This document shows, piece after piece, positions 22,300 through 34,780 of a stretch of 64,000 nt of DNA (position 1 is its first letter; every line of letters begins with the position of its first letter). The notes beneath the pieces were generated by a model. It was not told where the DNA came from, did not search any database, and was given only the letters and a program-made list of their open reading frames with translations. Source of the DNA: Cryptomeria japonica (lineage: Eukaryota; Streptophyta; Pinopsida; Cupressales; Cupressaceae). The stretch covers positions 505,042,942 to 505,106,941 of the forward strand of contig NC_081410.1 in assembly GCF_030272615.1 (NCBI RefSeq), in the 5' to 3' direction. The translations under genes were made by a program, and so were the position numbers.

Positions 22300-23080
22300 A
22301 ATATTAAAATAGATTCTGACTAGGATGATGAGCCCACTGCAGTAGTTGCTCGAAAGAAGAAAGGTGAAACAAAGCAAAAGCAACCCATTGGTTCATGATA
22401 CAACACCCAAAGCCCAAGAGAAACCTAAGGTTCAAGTACAACCAATGAAGGTGCAAGTACAAATGATGGAGGTAGAAGGACTTGAAGAACAAGATGAAAG
22501 AATGGTCCTTACTCCTCAAGACCAAGAGAACTCGCTCAGACAACTGGAGGAAGGTGAAAAGAAACAAACAGATGAATCAGAGAAAGTGTTAAAGAAAGAG
22601 GTTACTGAGAAGTTAGAAGAGCTAGCTAAGAAACAACAATTAACTCATGAACAAGTCCTCCAAGCCAATCTTGCTAAGCAAGTATCTCAACTCCCACTGC
22701 AACAAGAAGGTCCTCTTCTACAATAGACTCGTGAGAAACAAGAAGAATATCAAGAGCAACAGGAGGAAACACATGACTAGGTCACTTTTGAAGTAACAAT
22801 ACAAGGTGGAGATCAAGACGACAACATGCCACAATGATTGAACTTCACTTTCAAGAAAAAGGAGAAATTCATCCTCCCCAATATCACTTTGTAAGAAGCA
22901 ATTATCAAGTCCCCAAGGAGAGCTAAGAAAGCTAAAACGATTAATCATCTCTCTAGAACTGACTTAGGGGACGTAATTGCAAATAGAGCAGCTCTTACAC
23001 CCAAGACTAAAGGACAACCTCAAGCTACCCCGAAATAACAAGTATCAGAAGTTAATTTGGGTAAGAAACCAAGTGGGGGG
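22300..23080 (+). pseudogene. Continuation: Gln/Glu/Lys-rich coiled-coil segment
   Basis: After a frame change near 22320-22390 the same element continues as a Lys/Gln/Glu-rich stretch (22346-22726 fully open; KVLKKEVTEKLEELAKKQQL), then with stops to about 23080. Likely a coiled-coil tail of the ORF before it. Low complexity limits the identification. Confidence 0.45.
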
Positions 23081-23088
23081 AAATAGCC

Positions 23089-24000
23089 TCTTTAGATGCC
23101 ATGACTTCTACCATCAAAACCAGAATAGAGAAAGAGCGTAAATCAAAGAAAGAAGTCAAGGCACAATTGAGGCAATATAAACAATTGATCATAGAAATGT
23201 CCAAGCCACCGGATTCTAGGATAGACGACACCTTGTTGTCTACTTCATCTCTACCACAAGTGATATAAAAACATTATACGAGATGAGAAAGGTGGCTACC
23301 ACAGTGAAAAAATTGAGCCTAGGACCAACTAAACATGGTAAAATTATTTTTACAGGATACCATGGAAATATATGAAGAAGCTCATTTCACTGACAAGGTC
23401 CTCATTCATTGTTCAACATAATGGGAACAACACCTCGCCAAGTTTTCAAGACAAGCCAAGACATTAAGAAAAGTCAAGGAACTTGGTGAGGATATCATAA
23501 TTAAGGAAGACTTATTGAGAGGTGAGAGCATGAAGACTTTGTAGTCTTATATTGACATTTTGGACTTAAAGACGGAGATGATGGAGCAGTGTTGCATCAA
23601 GGTCCTTAAAGAACATCCTTCAATCCTCAACATACTTGAGCAATACGAGCATTTCATCATCAAATTGCTAGGGAAATATGGCTATAATATTAAGCAGCGC
23701 AGAGCATTGCATTCAGAAACGATACTCAATAGATGGAGTTCTTACACAACTGACCATTTTGCAACCATTGTTGAATTCAATATAGAAATAATGAACAAAT
23801 ACATGTATGTGTTATTCTAGTGTCAAGAAGCTGAGGCAATGATGGATGAGATGGTTAGTAGGCTAGAGAGTACAAAGGAGGTACTCAGAGTATCCAGATT
23901 CCGGATGGAGTATATTGCTGATCCACCTGCTGCTTCCATGGAATGTTTCATTGGCAACTACCAAAACTATAAGAAAAACAAAAGGCAAAGAGGTAGTTAA
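23089..24000 (+). pseudogene. Continuation: charged helical segment with stops
   Basis: Reads TIKTRIEKERKSKKEVKAQL, then after damage (23280-23340) DTMEIYEEAHFTDKVLIHCS, with an open run at 23560-23820 and further stops to 24000 (MMDEMVSRLESTKEVLRVSR). Helical and charged; no domain recognised. It appears to belong to the same broken polyprotein as 20293-22287. Confidence 0.4.
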
Positions 24001-25871
24001 CAACCAGATTCATGGCAGAGGGACACCACCACCACAGTCAACCAAGTAACACTTATTACACTTGTCTTATTCCTGCATCGTCATTGCATGATTCGAAGGT
24101 CTTGAAGCTGGTGTATCGTCATGGACATGAACTATCAACACTAGTTTAGTAACAGTTAATTGGAGTTCATAGGCAGCGACTTGCATGTCGACTAGGACTC
24201 CCATCATTTTGTAATCGAGGTTTAGGCATAATTCATTCCTAGGATGTAGGGGTAAAATTCTATAAATTATAAAGATTGGGCCATTTGGAGGGTCCGCAAA
24301 TTGATGATTCAAGGCCATTTTAGCTAGAGAATTTAGTATTTTTCTGCAATTTCTTTTTTATAAACTCTTGAAGCACTATTATTCATTTTTTGAATATTAA
24401 TAAAAAAGCAAATTGTGGATTGCCTAATATACAATACGTGTTTGCGTAGTTGACGTTCTTTGTAGTTTGGTATTTTCTCTCATTCTAATCAGCAGCTTGT
24501 CCTTTCAGTTTTATTATTTTATGAATCATATTATGCATGTGAATGGTATATGAGGATGAAATAATAGAGCAATTTTATGATATTTTGATATCCAATTCCA
24601 TTTATATGTGATTTGACTAACTTTACATATTTGTTGGAACATTGTTTGAATGCTAATTGAATGTTATTGATAATACTCCTTTGTGATACACCAACTTGGT
24701 AATTCCCTCAGTTTTTAAGTATTGGTTTTGTTATTATCTCTTGTTACCCTAACCGATCTTTTGACGTTTTTTAATTGAAGTTAAAATTACAAAATACAAA
24801 CAATTTAAAGGGATTTTGTTTGTTTTGTTCCAACCAACAGGCCCCTTGATAGCTATAGTAACATCCGCCACTGAGTTATCTAACATCGTCGTGACTCAAC
24901 TACAGAGACCTTGTAGTTGTTAGTCTTTAAGATTGACTCATTTTCAGGAGAGGACATGGTATACGTTCTCATATCCTACCTGACTGTTGTGGAGTGTGTC
25001 AAAATACCTATCAATAGACCACCTATGGTGTTCACCCCCCCTCCCCCCCCCCTCCCATCTATGCATGACTTACACTAATACCACTATGTGGTATTTCTAG
25101 TCTTTCCCATCACCACTTACGTGGTGGTCAAGGGTCTATAAATGCCCCCACCACATACGTGGTCAAACCTAAATATGTAAGCCCCCATAAAATTATGCAA
25201 GATTATTTAATTAACTTTTTATTAAAGGTTACTGATATAATCATAAAATACATAGACATAGAAATAGACGTATTTATTCTAAGCAAGAATGTACATATTT
25301 TACTCTTATAATAGGTATGATCACTCAATGGAATGATCATACCAACAAAGACAATCTCTAGACCATGCACGTTGACTTGATGCTAGCCTAGCATTAGGGT
25401 TCTATGATAACTTAACCCAAAACAAGATAAGACTCAAAACTAAAGGCCAAAGTACTTACTCGATCCTTTATTAGTTCAGTGTTCAAAAAGACTCAAGATG
25501 GCAATGAGACAATTCTCACTCGTCTATAATCCTCTCTCAGAGGATACTCTCCATGTTTCTTTAGAGATGTTGTCTTGATGAGCCCTTCTCTTGGTTAACA
25601 CTTGGTCAATACAAACATTTGGTTATACCATATTCATCATTAGGGTTAGATAAGCGAAATTTCATCATGCATAAACATATATACATTCAATAAGAATTTC
25701 CACACTATACCATCATAACTTCAAGAACATAATATAAATTGACATCTCATCTTGTCATAAACAAACTTATGTTCATACTCATTGTAAATTCACTAGCCAT
25801 TTTCTATGATAGTTAAAAGTAAACTTTCAAAAAATGAAAATAAGTTCTATGTAAAATTTGGGGATGTGACA
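24001..25871. other. Non-coding right part of the probable nested element
   Basis: A/T-rich, no coding signal. TAGTAACATCC near 24855 could be a decayed LTR start, and a C-run lies at about 25027-25053. The last bases GGGGATGTGACA form the right terminus. Confidence 0.35.
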
Positions 25872-25895
25872 ATCAAGGCTATCCTCTCACCCTAG

Positions 25896-26276
25896 TGTAG
25901 ACACCTAAAATTAATGTTTAATTAATTTAAGCTTGCCATCATAATTAACCAATTTAATTGTGTTAATTCCCTTCTTCTTAAGGTTAATTAAATCAAATTT
26001 AATCAATCTTGTCACTATAATCCAATAATTAATTTATCAAATAAATAAATTATTTCTCCATTCTTCCAAATCATTTAGTCTTCTAAATCATTAACTTAAC
26101 TCAATACTCTTACTACTAAAGGATTTGGGTACCTCCTACCTTGTAAAATCTCTTTTGTCCCTAGTCAATGAAATAGTTCTCTTCCAACAATTGGTTAATT
26201 ATCATTTTTATGGTGATTATTTTCTTGCTCTTATTGAGAAAGAAAATATTGTTACATAAGCCGTTTAGTGCCTAGA
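25896..26276 (+). repeat. Start of another TGTAGACACC-family LTR
   Basis: TGTAGACACCTAAAATTAATG then AATTAATT-rich sequence like 15619 and 11999. It is interrupted at 26276 by the complete element that begins at 26277. Confidence 0.5.
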
Positions 26277-27457
26277 TGTAGTGTTATAAAATTGCGACCC
26301 CTACAATTTTAACCACATTTTGGGTCCTCACCTTGGCGACGACATCTCCATCCCTAACCGAGACCTATTTTTGCATGTCCAACCCTTCTCTCTTCCTCCT
26401 TTATGTCTTGTGTCTTCTCTAGACCTTGTCTAGGCCCCAAAATAGGGCAGGGCAGGGGCGTGGCGCCCCTGTCCCCACCTCTTAGGGTGGTCCTATGTGC
26501 GGGCTGCCCGATCTCCTATGCATTATTTGTCTTCAGGGTTTGCAATTCCTCTTTGTCGGCCTTCAATGGTTGAAAATTAATCCTTGAGACATGTATAAAA
26601 AGGAATTCAATTCCCTCATTCATTCACGATGGGTGACAAATGAAAAACAAAAGGCCAGATAGAGAGCATAAGGAGAAGATACAAGATTTAGAGGTCATCA
26701 TCAAGCATTCAAGCATTCAAGTCTTCTTCATTCATCCATTGGAGCAACATTACAACATTCATTTGCAAGAATGTGTGTGCTAGGGTTTTGTCATGTTACA
26801 TGCCATTCCATACAACATTTGTGATTACATTCAAGAAGCAAAGCAATCATCATCAACAAGTTGCAGATCTACAAGGTATACATCTCCATTGTTTATATTC
26901 AAGCATTTGCAATTAATTTCTATCTAGGTTGATTCCTCAACTGGGGTTTGACTGAGGCAAACCCATATCCATAGCCCCCTTTTCTTCTTTTTCTATGTGT
27001 AGGTTGCAGGTGCACAACTGTAATTGCAAGTTTGGGCTTCATTTGCAGAGATGGAAGAACCCTTTTCGTTTCACAGATTTTGTGGTGGACCATGTACATT
27101 CCCGCCACGGTCCCGACAACTTTTCTCTAAATTTTCAGGGTAGATCTGCATCAATTTAATTAGCTCAGATCCGAAGTTACAACGCGATCCTGAACTAGTA
27201 GCACCTCATTTCACTCATTTCCTCTCTCCTTTCCACATAGTCAACAATTCAACTTTCTCATTTACAAAAGAGGGTAAATCACACTTCAACCACTTGCAAT
27301 CCACTCTGAATTCACATCCTTGTTTCCCTTGGATTTGGATTTAGCGGATTCAACCCCTGTTTTGAATGTAAAGTTCTTCCCAAGTGAAAATCATCTTAGT
27401 GGCTTCCTTTCTCTCTCCTAGGTGGGGAGTCACTAGGATCCAATTTTCCACTTTACA
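26277..27457 (+). repeat. 5' LTR of the CTAGA element
   Basis: 1181 bp, TGTAGTGTTATAAAATTG...CCACTTTACA. It aligns along its whole length with 32942-34127. The sequence just after it (TTTGGTGAACCTGACATC) is in the primer-site position, but I cannot assign the tRNA. Confidence 0.93.
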
Positions 27458-28165
27458 TTTTGGTGAACCTGACATCTTACACATTAATTCTGATTTCTCA
27501 TTCTTGGATATGATTAATTGCAATTTGAATTTCAAATTTGAATTTTCAAGTTTGATCTATTTGCAAATTTTAGAGGTTAATTGCATAAAAACTCTAATTT
27601 TTCATTTTGAGAAAATTAAGCTTGTGAAGTGTACAATTTTAATTGCTTGTTTCAGATCTGATTTCTATTTCAAAATTGCAATTCAAATCTTTTTAATTTC
27701 TTGTTTTAGATCTGATTTCTATTTCAAAATGCAATCAAATCTGTCTCTTTACTCTAAAAATTCAGTGGTTAAATCATAAAGCCCTAATTTTTAAGATCTT
27801 TTCATTTTCGACCTTTGACTGCAATTTTGACTGATCTAGACATCTCCAAATCGACTATTTTTTTGGATTCCGCATTAAAATCGTAATCTCTACCATCCCT
27901 AAAAAATTTGAAAAAATTTGGTCGAACCGTGTGCGTTTGCACCACGGTCCTCGGCTATTTTCCCAAAATTTCGGGAGATGGAATTGACTGTATTTTTTTG
28001 CTCAGATCCAGAAAATCAGCGTACTTTATCAGTTTTAACACTCTCTAAGGTCAAACACAAATTCAAATTTCATCAAAATCACATCTTAAAATTAATTTTC
28101 ATAAAAAAGTCCTAATTTTAGATATGTTTTTCTAGCAAATTCATATTTCACTTAAGAGACTTTTA

Positions 28166-29424
28166 ATGGCAATTAATAAATTGGATTTACTTGCTCTTTC
28201 ACATGTGATTATATTAATTTTGGCATATATTTATCATGTGTCGGATAAGAGTTTCTTCCATTTCCTGTTGCTTCTCTTTCTTCATAGCACTTGGTCATAT
28301 TGTGTTGTTAGGATTTTCAAATTATTAGATCTCAAATCTTTCATATATTATTTATGTTTCATTATGGTGATGTTGTTGACAACATGCATTTCCTATGTTA
28401 TTCACCTTAAAGCTTTTATAGATCCTAAACCTAGAGATCCTAATCTTTGTACCTCTCCTAGGGTATCTTGTGTGAAAGAAATGAGATCTAATGCTTTACC
28501 CAATGATCTTTCTACAAGAGAGCAAGCATTGGAAAGTAATATAGATCCATATTCTTCTTCTACACATACCCTTGAGCAAGGGGGCAATATGACAAAATTG
28601 ACATTCTTACATCTTTAGATCCCCCTTATTATGCTAAGACCTGTCTTAAACATCAAAGTCTATGTAGAGAGGATGATGTCATGCATTTTATTCATGACCT
28701 TTCTCCTCGCATAGAAATCACTAAAAATGAGCTTTTAGATGATGAAGATATTCCTCCCCAATCTTCCAAAAAGGATAAGATTGATAAAGGCAAAGAGATT
28801 TTCATTCCACATGATACTCCTCCTTCATCTACAAATCCTTTTGTGCCTTCTTATACATCAGATTTCAAAGAAATTCATGATCTTGTTCCTCCATCTAGTC
28901 ACTTACAACATTCTTATAGTCATGGTTTTCATATAATTACAAAACAAGGTTTTAAAGGACAAGGAATTGGGAAATTTGAGCATGGAATTCGTGTCCCTAT
29001 AAATCATCCTACATAAACTACTACAAGAGGCCTAGGAAGTGGTACCACTCTTTCTATGGACGAATTCCTTAGGCTTCAAAACTTTAAAGATTACCTTCAA
29101 AAACAACAAATCAAGAGAGCCCGCAAGAATGCTTCTTCTTTAAAGTGTTCTTTTTGTTCATTTCATCAAACCCATGACCATAATGCTGATGATTGCCCCG
29201 GTTTTCAAAAATCTATTCAAGATGGCATAGATAGTGGCAAAATTAGAATTGTGGATAATGAAACACCTTCTTCTAACAAACCCTCTTCTTCATGGGAAGA
29301 CGATATTTACCATCCTGATAGATTAGCTACAAGAATCTATTGGAGATTGAAATATGACAAGAACATTTCCTTTCCTTCTCAAAATAAAAACACAAATTTT
29401 AAGCAAGTGAAAGGTGTTGAATAT
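28166..29424 (+). pseudogene. Hydrophobic / G-patch-like / zinc-finger-like ORF
   Basis: Reads as one ancestral ORF with a frameshift near 28590 and a stop at 29014. The N-terminal piece (28166-28618) has three hydrophobic segments (about residues 8-23, 30-50, 58-80) that look membrane-spanning. The next piece (28681-29013) is Pro/Ser/Lys-rich and ends in a G-patch-like motif at its residues 82-111 (ITKQGFKGQGIGKFEHGI). The last piece (29056-29424) carries CSFCSFHQTHDHNADDC, a CX2CX7HX4C zinc-binding pattern seen at the end of some plant gypsy Gag proteins. No polymerase domain follows. The C-terminal part is likely Gag-derived; the origin of the membrane-like start is unknown. Confidence 0.6.
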
Positions 29425-29439
29425 TGAATTTTCCATGAT

Positions 29440-30950
29440 TTATATTCACATTCTATTGGAAAATGTTATGCATTTAAGAAATTTGCTCAACTACAATATG
29501 ATCTTGCACACATTTGTCTCACAAAATATCTAGCTATATTTCTTGGTAAAAACATTGTGCCTTAGCACTTCTTTTCCCTTCATGTTGCTCTTCATCCTAT
29601 GGCATAATTAGCCCATTTCACAGGGGCTCTTTATCATCAGTGGTGGTAGTATTTTACTTTAACATACTTTGGGACATCAACATGAAGCCTATTTTTCTTC
29701 TTCTTTCTATACATTTATCTCTTTCTTTGTGCATTATTCATTGTTAGATCTCTTTTCTTGCATAGGGTTATTCTTATGTGAGCATGTGATTGTTCTTTGG
29801 TTTTCCTCTTTGCTTGGAGAGGGGCATCTTTAATGAATACTGCATTTCTTCTCTTTCCTTTATTCTCTTGGAAATCTTACCTCTTCTATGGTTTTGATTA
29901 TTCGCAAGTATGATATGCCCCTTAGCAAGGAATGATCTCTTGGGAGATATGTATCCTTTCCTTGAGAGGATTTGTTCCACTAGGACGACATATCACTTGA
30001 AATTAATCACCATCAGAAAATGTGTAATATTTCTCCTTGTTCTCCTCACTTGGGGGGCAAGGATTTTCGTTCCTTTCCCTTGTATCATTATTTCCTTTAG
30101 GGGCTGCATTTTTCATATGCGATTATCATTTCTTACAATGTTATGCTTTTATGACTAATCCCCCTTGGGGAATGTATGATTCCTTTTCTCTCTTCTTTTC
30201 AAAGATTACCACTTCTTGAGAAGTGTATTTTATATTTACTGATGTCTTTTCTTGCATGTGTTCATGCAAGTTTGCACATTTGCTTATGTTTAATCTCTCT
30301 CTAGTAGATTGTGTAAGCTCTTCTCATTGTCCCTTAGCTTGGGGGGCAATGATCCTTCTCTCTCTCTTTCTCGAGGGATCCACTTTTCCCTATTAAGTGG
30401 ATGGTGTGAGTTATATTACTTGATGTCATTCCTTGTGTAGAATTGTTGGTTATTGACTTAAGGATTCTCTCTTATACAAGAAGTGTTAATCCTTCACTAC
30501 AACCTCTTTTACACTTGGTTACGTACATCTATGATAAATCCAACCATCCCTCTGGGGGATAAGAGTGAGTCATCCCTCACCAAGAATCCCTTTTCACCTA
30601 GAAATAGGAGGAAGGATTGCATTCTTGTTCTTTCCTTTTCTTGTTCTAGAAGATGTTATATTTGTCTAAGATAACTCCTCTTGGGGGTAGATGTCTTTTT
30701 GAACAAATATCTCTTCTCCTCCAAGGATCACCTTTACACTTACAGCAAGATATCTCTTGCCAGCTATCTTATCCTTGCTTGAAGAGTATTCCCTCTCTTG
30801 CTTGGATTTTTGACATTATTGCATAGCGAATATCTTCTTTGTGATGAAGGTAGGTATCCTTGTTCTACTTTCCTTAAGATATCACCATTAGCCTATGTTG
30901 ACATCTTAAGGGGGAGGCACCCACACTGCTCCTTTGTACCATACTTCTCT
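29440..30950 (+). other. Non-coding CT-rich interior of the CTAGA element
   Basis: First about 200 bp are decayed coding tail; after that no coding signal. Phrases such as CTTGGGGGGCAA and CTCTTGGGGG recur about every 150-300 bp (30050, 30340, 30550, 30680), suggesting old tandem expansion. Confidence 0.5.
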
Positions 30951-30970
30951 CATGCATGGAACAATGGGAC

Positions 30971-32390
30971 ATTCTTGGAACCAGGGGGAAACCTCTTAGA
31001 GCAAGATTGTTGGTATTATGGATGACTTTGTCATGTGTTGCATTGGTTTTGTCATTGATGTCAACACTTGTCTTCTTGGAGGTTTACATTATGTTCACTG
31101 GTATGGTTAGTGACTTATGCATAGTCATCGACATGTGTTCACCAGCAGGTTATATTGTTCACCAGCAACAATGATAACCTGAAGATCATTTGGTTATGTC
31201 GAATACATGAATTGGAAGTTTGGTTTTGGTGTTTTGCTTATTGGTCTAATCGGGTTGACAGATTTGCCTTTACCGACAAAAAGGTTAGGTTATGGACCTG
31301 TACATGTTATCTACTCCAGATCAACATGACACGTTATGAAGATGATTTATTGATTGGTAAATGTATTGAGCCGACATTATGTATCACATCAAGACTTTTT
31401 TGTAATTGATTTAATTGTAATATCTTTAGTGAACCGACCTATTCATTTGGTCTTAGGTTTTGTATAAATGATTGTAAGATCTTATTGAAGAGCGGGATAT
31501 GATTATTGTATGAGTGTATTTGAATATTGAAGAGCAAAAACAAGCAGATCCTTGTGTGAATCACACAGACATTATTCAAAGGTTGAAGGAAGGTTATGAA
31601 GGTGTTTTGACACTCAGCTTCAGAGCTTAACCAGTACTGAATCTAGCATTGGAGATACTATTTTGAGCAGTACACTATCATTGGATTTAACCATCCAATT
31701 GTGTAGTTAGTGTGACTCCTAATTTGTGATTGAGCAGTGAGCTCTAGGCAGTTGGCCTTTCTGCATGTGCAGAACCCATTTGTATACACATACTATCTGC
31801 AGTAGTATCATTTGATTGTGGGTAAGGTTTCCCACCGTGGTTTTTCCCTTACCGGATTTCCATGTCAAAATCTTTGTGTTATGTTTTGTGGATGTTGTTT
31901 CTATTTCTGTTTCATGCATTAAGTTAAACTGGTATTGCTATATCAGTTAATCTGTTTTATCGACACTTAAGTTTGGTTTACCAACATTAAGTTTAATTTG
32001 GAATAACTTGCATTTGGATTACAATTTATTGACAACTGTTTCACAACTGATTCACCCCCCCTCTCATTTGTCCTTCCCGGGACCTAAAAAAGATGTCGTC
32101 ACTTTTTGTAAAGTGGGTCATTCTCAGAACCAGAGCACGGTCTCTTAGAGCGAGATGTCTTCACTTCTTCTTTTCTTGTACAGTGAGACATTCTTGGAAC
32201 CAGAGGGAAACCTCTTTGAGAAAGATGTTGTCACTTTTCTCTTGTGCAGTGGGTCATTCTCGAAACCAGAGCATGGTCTCTTAAAGCGTGACGATGACAC
32301 TTTTCTCTTATGCATGGTGATTATTCTCGGAACCATAGCACGGTCTCTTAGAGTGATATATCACACCTTTCTTGACACTTGCACTATACG
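30971..32390 (+). repeat. 62-70-bp minisatellite, interrupted by a solo LTR
   Basis: Five units start at 30971, 32120, 32190, 32256 and 32323, each with ATTCTxGGAACCAGAG, then a CTCTTAGAG block, AGATG and a CACTTTT run. With the solo LTR removed the first spacing is about 62 bp, then 70, 66 and 67. Non-coding. Confidence 0.85.
31008..32089 (+). repeat. Solo copia-type LTR inside the minisatellite
   Basis: 1082 bp beginning TGTTGGTATTATGG, flanked by AAGAT (31003-31007 and 32090-32094). It shares the CTGCATGTGCAG, CCCACCGTGGTTTTTCC and ACCCCCCCTCTC blocks with the LTR at 7348-8263. Its last bases, CCTAAAA, replace the expected CCAACA, so the right end has mutated. Confidence 0.75.
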
Positions 32391-32941
32391 GTGTTCTCAC
32401 TCTCTCTCTTTACAAAGAACCTAGGAAAGATCTAAGGGCGAGATTTTCCACATCCTTCCCTCCATGGATCACCTATTTTTAGGGGCGAGACGTCCATGGT
32501 TTCTTTCTTCTTTTCTTTTCTTCTCATGGATCACCAAAGTGTGTATTCATGTTCTCTCTCTTCTTCCTCTCATGAACTCATAGTTTTACTATTGATAGTT
32601 CATGGATGATGTCAAATTTGCTCTTTTATGTGATGGCATTAGTCTTTGTGTCCTGATTAGTTGTTGAGACATTCGGGCTCAAAATCTCTTCGGCTAGTTA
32701 GTTAGTTGTCTTGTGTCTTTTTCTTGTCGTGTGTCTTTTTGCACTTTGTCTTTGTTTTGTGTGCTCTTGCATATGTCGACATGAGTTAAGACCCTAAGAT
32801 TGGGGGCTTTTTGCTCCTCAATATTAGTGGTGTCTTATACTCCTTGTGGTATTGCTCTGCATCTCTCACCTTCATCTCTCTTTCTTCTACTTTACCGGCA
32901 GTAGTGGCGAAAGCCATACTCTCGCTAAAGTGGGGGCTGAA

Positions 32942-34127
32942 TGTAGTGTCATAAAATTGTGACCCTTGCAATTTTAACCACATTTTGGGTCCTCACATTG
33001 GAGACAATATCTCCTTCCCTAACCGAGACCTATTTCTACATTTCCAACCCTTCTCTCTTCCTCCTTTATGTCTTGTGTTTTCTCTAGACCTTGTCTAGGC
33101 CCCAAAATAGGGCAGGACAGGGGCGTGGCACCCTTGTCCCCACCTCTTAGGGTGGTCCTATGTACGGGCTACCTGATCTCCTATGCATTATCTATCTTTG
33201 GGGTTTGCAATTCCTCTTTGTCGGCCTTCAGTGGTTGAAAATTAATCCTTGAGGCATGTATGAAAAGGAATTCAATTCCCTCATTCATTCATGACGGATG
33301 ATGGATGAAAAACAAAAGGACAGATAGAGAGCATAAGGAGAGGATACAAGATTTCAAGGTCATCATCAAGCATTCAAGCATTCAAGTCTTCTTCATTCAT
33401 CCATTGGAGCAACATTACAACATTCATTTGCAAGCATGTGTGTGTGTGTGTTAGGGTTTTGTCATGTTACATTCCATTCCATACAAAATTTGTGATTATA
33501 TTCAAGAAGCAAAGCAATCATCATCAACACGTTGCAGATCTACAAGGTATACATCTCCATTGTTTACATTCAAGCATTTGCAATTACTTTCTTTCTAGGT
33601 TGATTCCTCAACTGGGGTTTGACTGAGGCAAACCCCTATCCACAACCCCTTTTCTTCTCTTTCTATGTGTAGGTTGCAGGTGCGTAGCTGTAATTGCAAG
33701 TTTGGGCTTCATTTACAGAGACAGAAGAACCCTTTTCGTTTTACGGATTTTGTGACGGACCATGTACATTCCCGCCACGGTCCCGACGACTTTTCTCCAA
33801 ATTTGCAAGGTAGATCCACCTCAATTTAATTAGCTTAGATATGAAGTTATAGCGTGATTCCGAACTGGTAGCACCTCATTTCACTCATTTCCTCTCTCCT
33901 TTCCACATAGTCAACAAGTCAACTTTCTCATTTACAAAAGAGGGTAAATCACACTTCAACCACTTGCAATCCACTCATAATTCACATCCTTGTTTCCCTC
34001 AGATTCGGATCTAGCGGATTCAACCCCTCTTTTGAATGTAAAGTTCTTCCCAAGTGAAAATCATCCTAGTGGCTTTCTTTCTCTCTCCTAGGTGGGGAGT
34101 CACTAGGATCCAATTTTCCACTTTACA
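32942..34127 (+). repeat. 3' LTR of the CTAGA element
   Basis: 1186 bp, TGTAGTGTCATAAAATTG...CCACTTTACA; partner of 26277-27457. A short (GT)n tract lies near 33438. Confidence 0.93.
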
Positions 34128-34132
34128 CTAGA

Positions 34133-34780
34133 TATATTTTACCAGAATTGTGGGTTAAGTAGTCAATGGTAAAAGACTTAATTATATAGAAAGACATTTC
34201 CTTATAGATTGCATTTTCATAATCATTTTGGTTGTAAATGGATTTGACCATGGAGAAATATTTTGCCTTGTGGACGTTCCATTTGCACTTTAGGCTTTGC
34301 CTTGGCACTTTGTCAAGGAATAATGAATAGAATTGAAAAAATCCCTACTATTGAATTACCAAGCCTCTTTCTCTACCAAGTAAATTTCAAATATGCTCAA
34401 ATTTTTCGGTATCCATGCATGTATATCACTCTTCTTGTTGGATTCCTTCCAAGGTTTCATACTTGCAAATTGAAAAAAAAATCCTCAAAGATGCTTTGGG
34501 ATACTAGTGAAGGACATCAATGTATTTGTCATGTGATATGGGATCTCTATTGGTATTATTTATGATCTATAGTATTCCCTCAAGGAACGTGATTTACATC
34601 AAATCATATTAAATTAATGTTTGAGTTTGACTCACTGATTGAAATTGGCTAACACAATCATTAATAGGTGTATGATCTTATATTTAAGACATTACACCAG
34701 ATTAAAACCATACTAAATCCTTATGCTAATTAAAAATACAAAAACTTTAGATTAAGTATGCAAATATTAGATAAAATATT
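34133..34780. other. Unassigned flank
   Basis: A 100-codon open frame at 34263-34565 has no recognisable motif. Nothing else seen. Confidence 0.3.

Larger units (their letters stand above)
15844..25871. mobile_element. Probable large nested LTR element, non-autonomous
   Basis: Outer ends are TGTAACAACCCC at 15844 and GGGGATGTGACA at 25871, and both sides carry ATCAA (15839-15843, 25872-25876). That is what a 10-kb insertion with a 5-bp duplication would leave. The interior holds a repeat field (18970-20280) and a gag-like ORF but no RT, integrase or protease. I could not align two LTRs or find a primer site, so the two ends might belong to different elements. Confidence 0.45.
26277..34127 (+). 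mobile_element. Complete non-autonomous LTR element, CTAGA target duplication
   Basis: 7851 bp. LTRs are 26277-27457 and 32942-34127, flanked by perfect CTAGA (26272-26276 and 34128-34132). The purine tract AAAGTGGGGGCTGAA directly precedes the 3' LTR. The interior has one broken ORF (28166-29424) and no protease, RT, RNase H or integrase, so it depends on enzymes from elsewhere. A solo LTR of another family sits inside at 31008-32089. About 23 differences in the first 275 bp of the two LTRs, mostly transitions, suggest an old insertion. Confidence 0.93.

Noticed and set aside
24067-24318. 83-codon minus-strand ORF
   Set aside because: No recognisable motif and no partner features; isolated open frames of this length are expected by chance here.
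30971-32390. CRISPR-like array
   Set aside because: Units are diverged minisatellite copies without constant repeat and variable spacer; the genome is eukaryotic.
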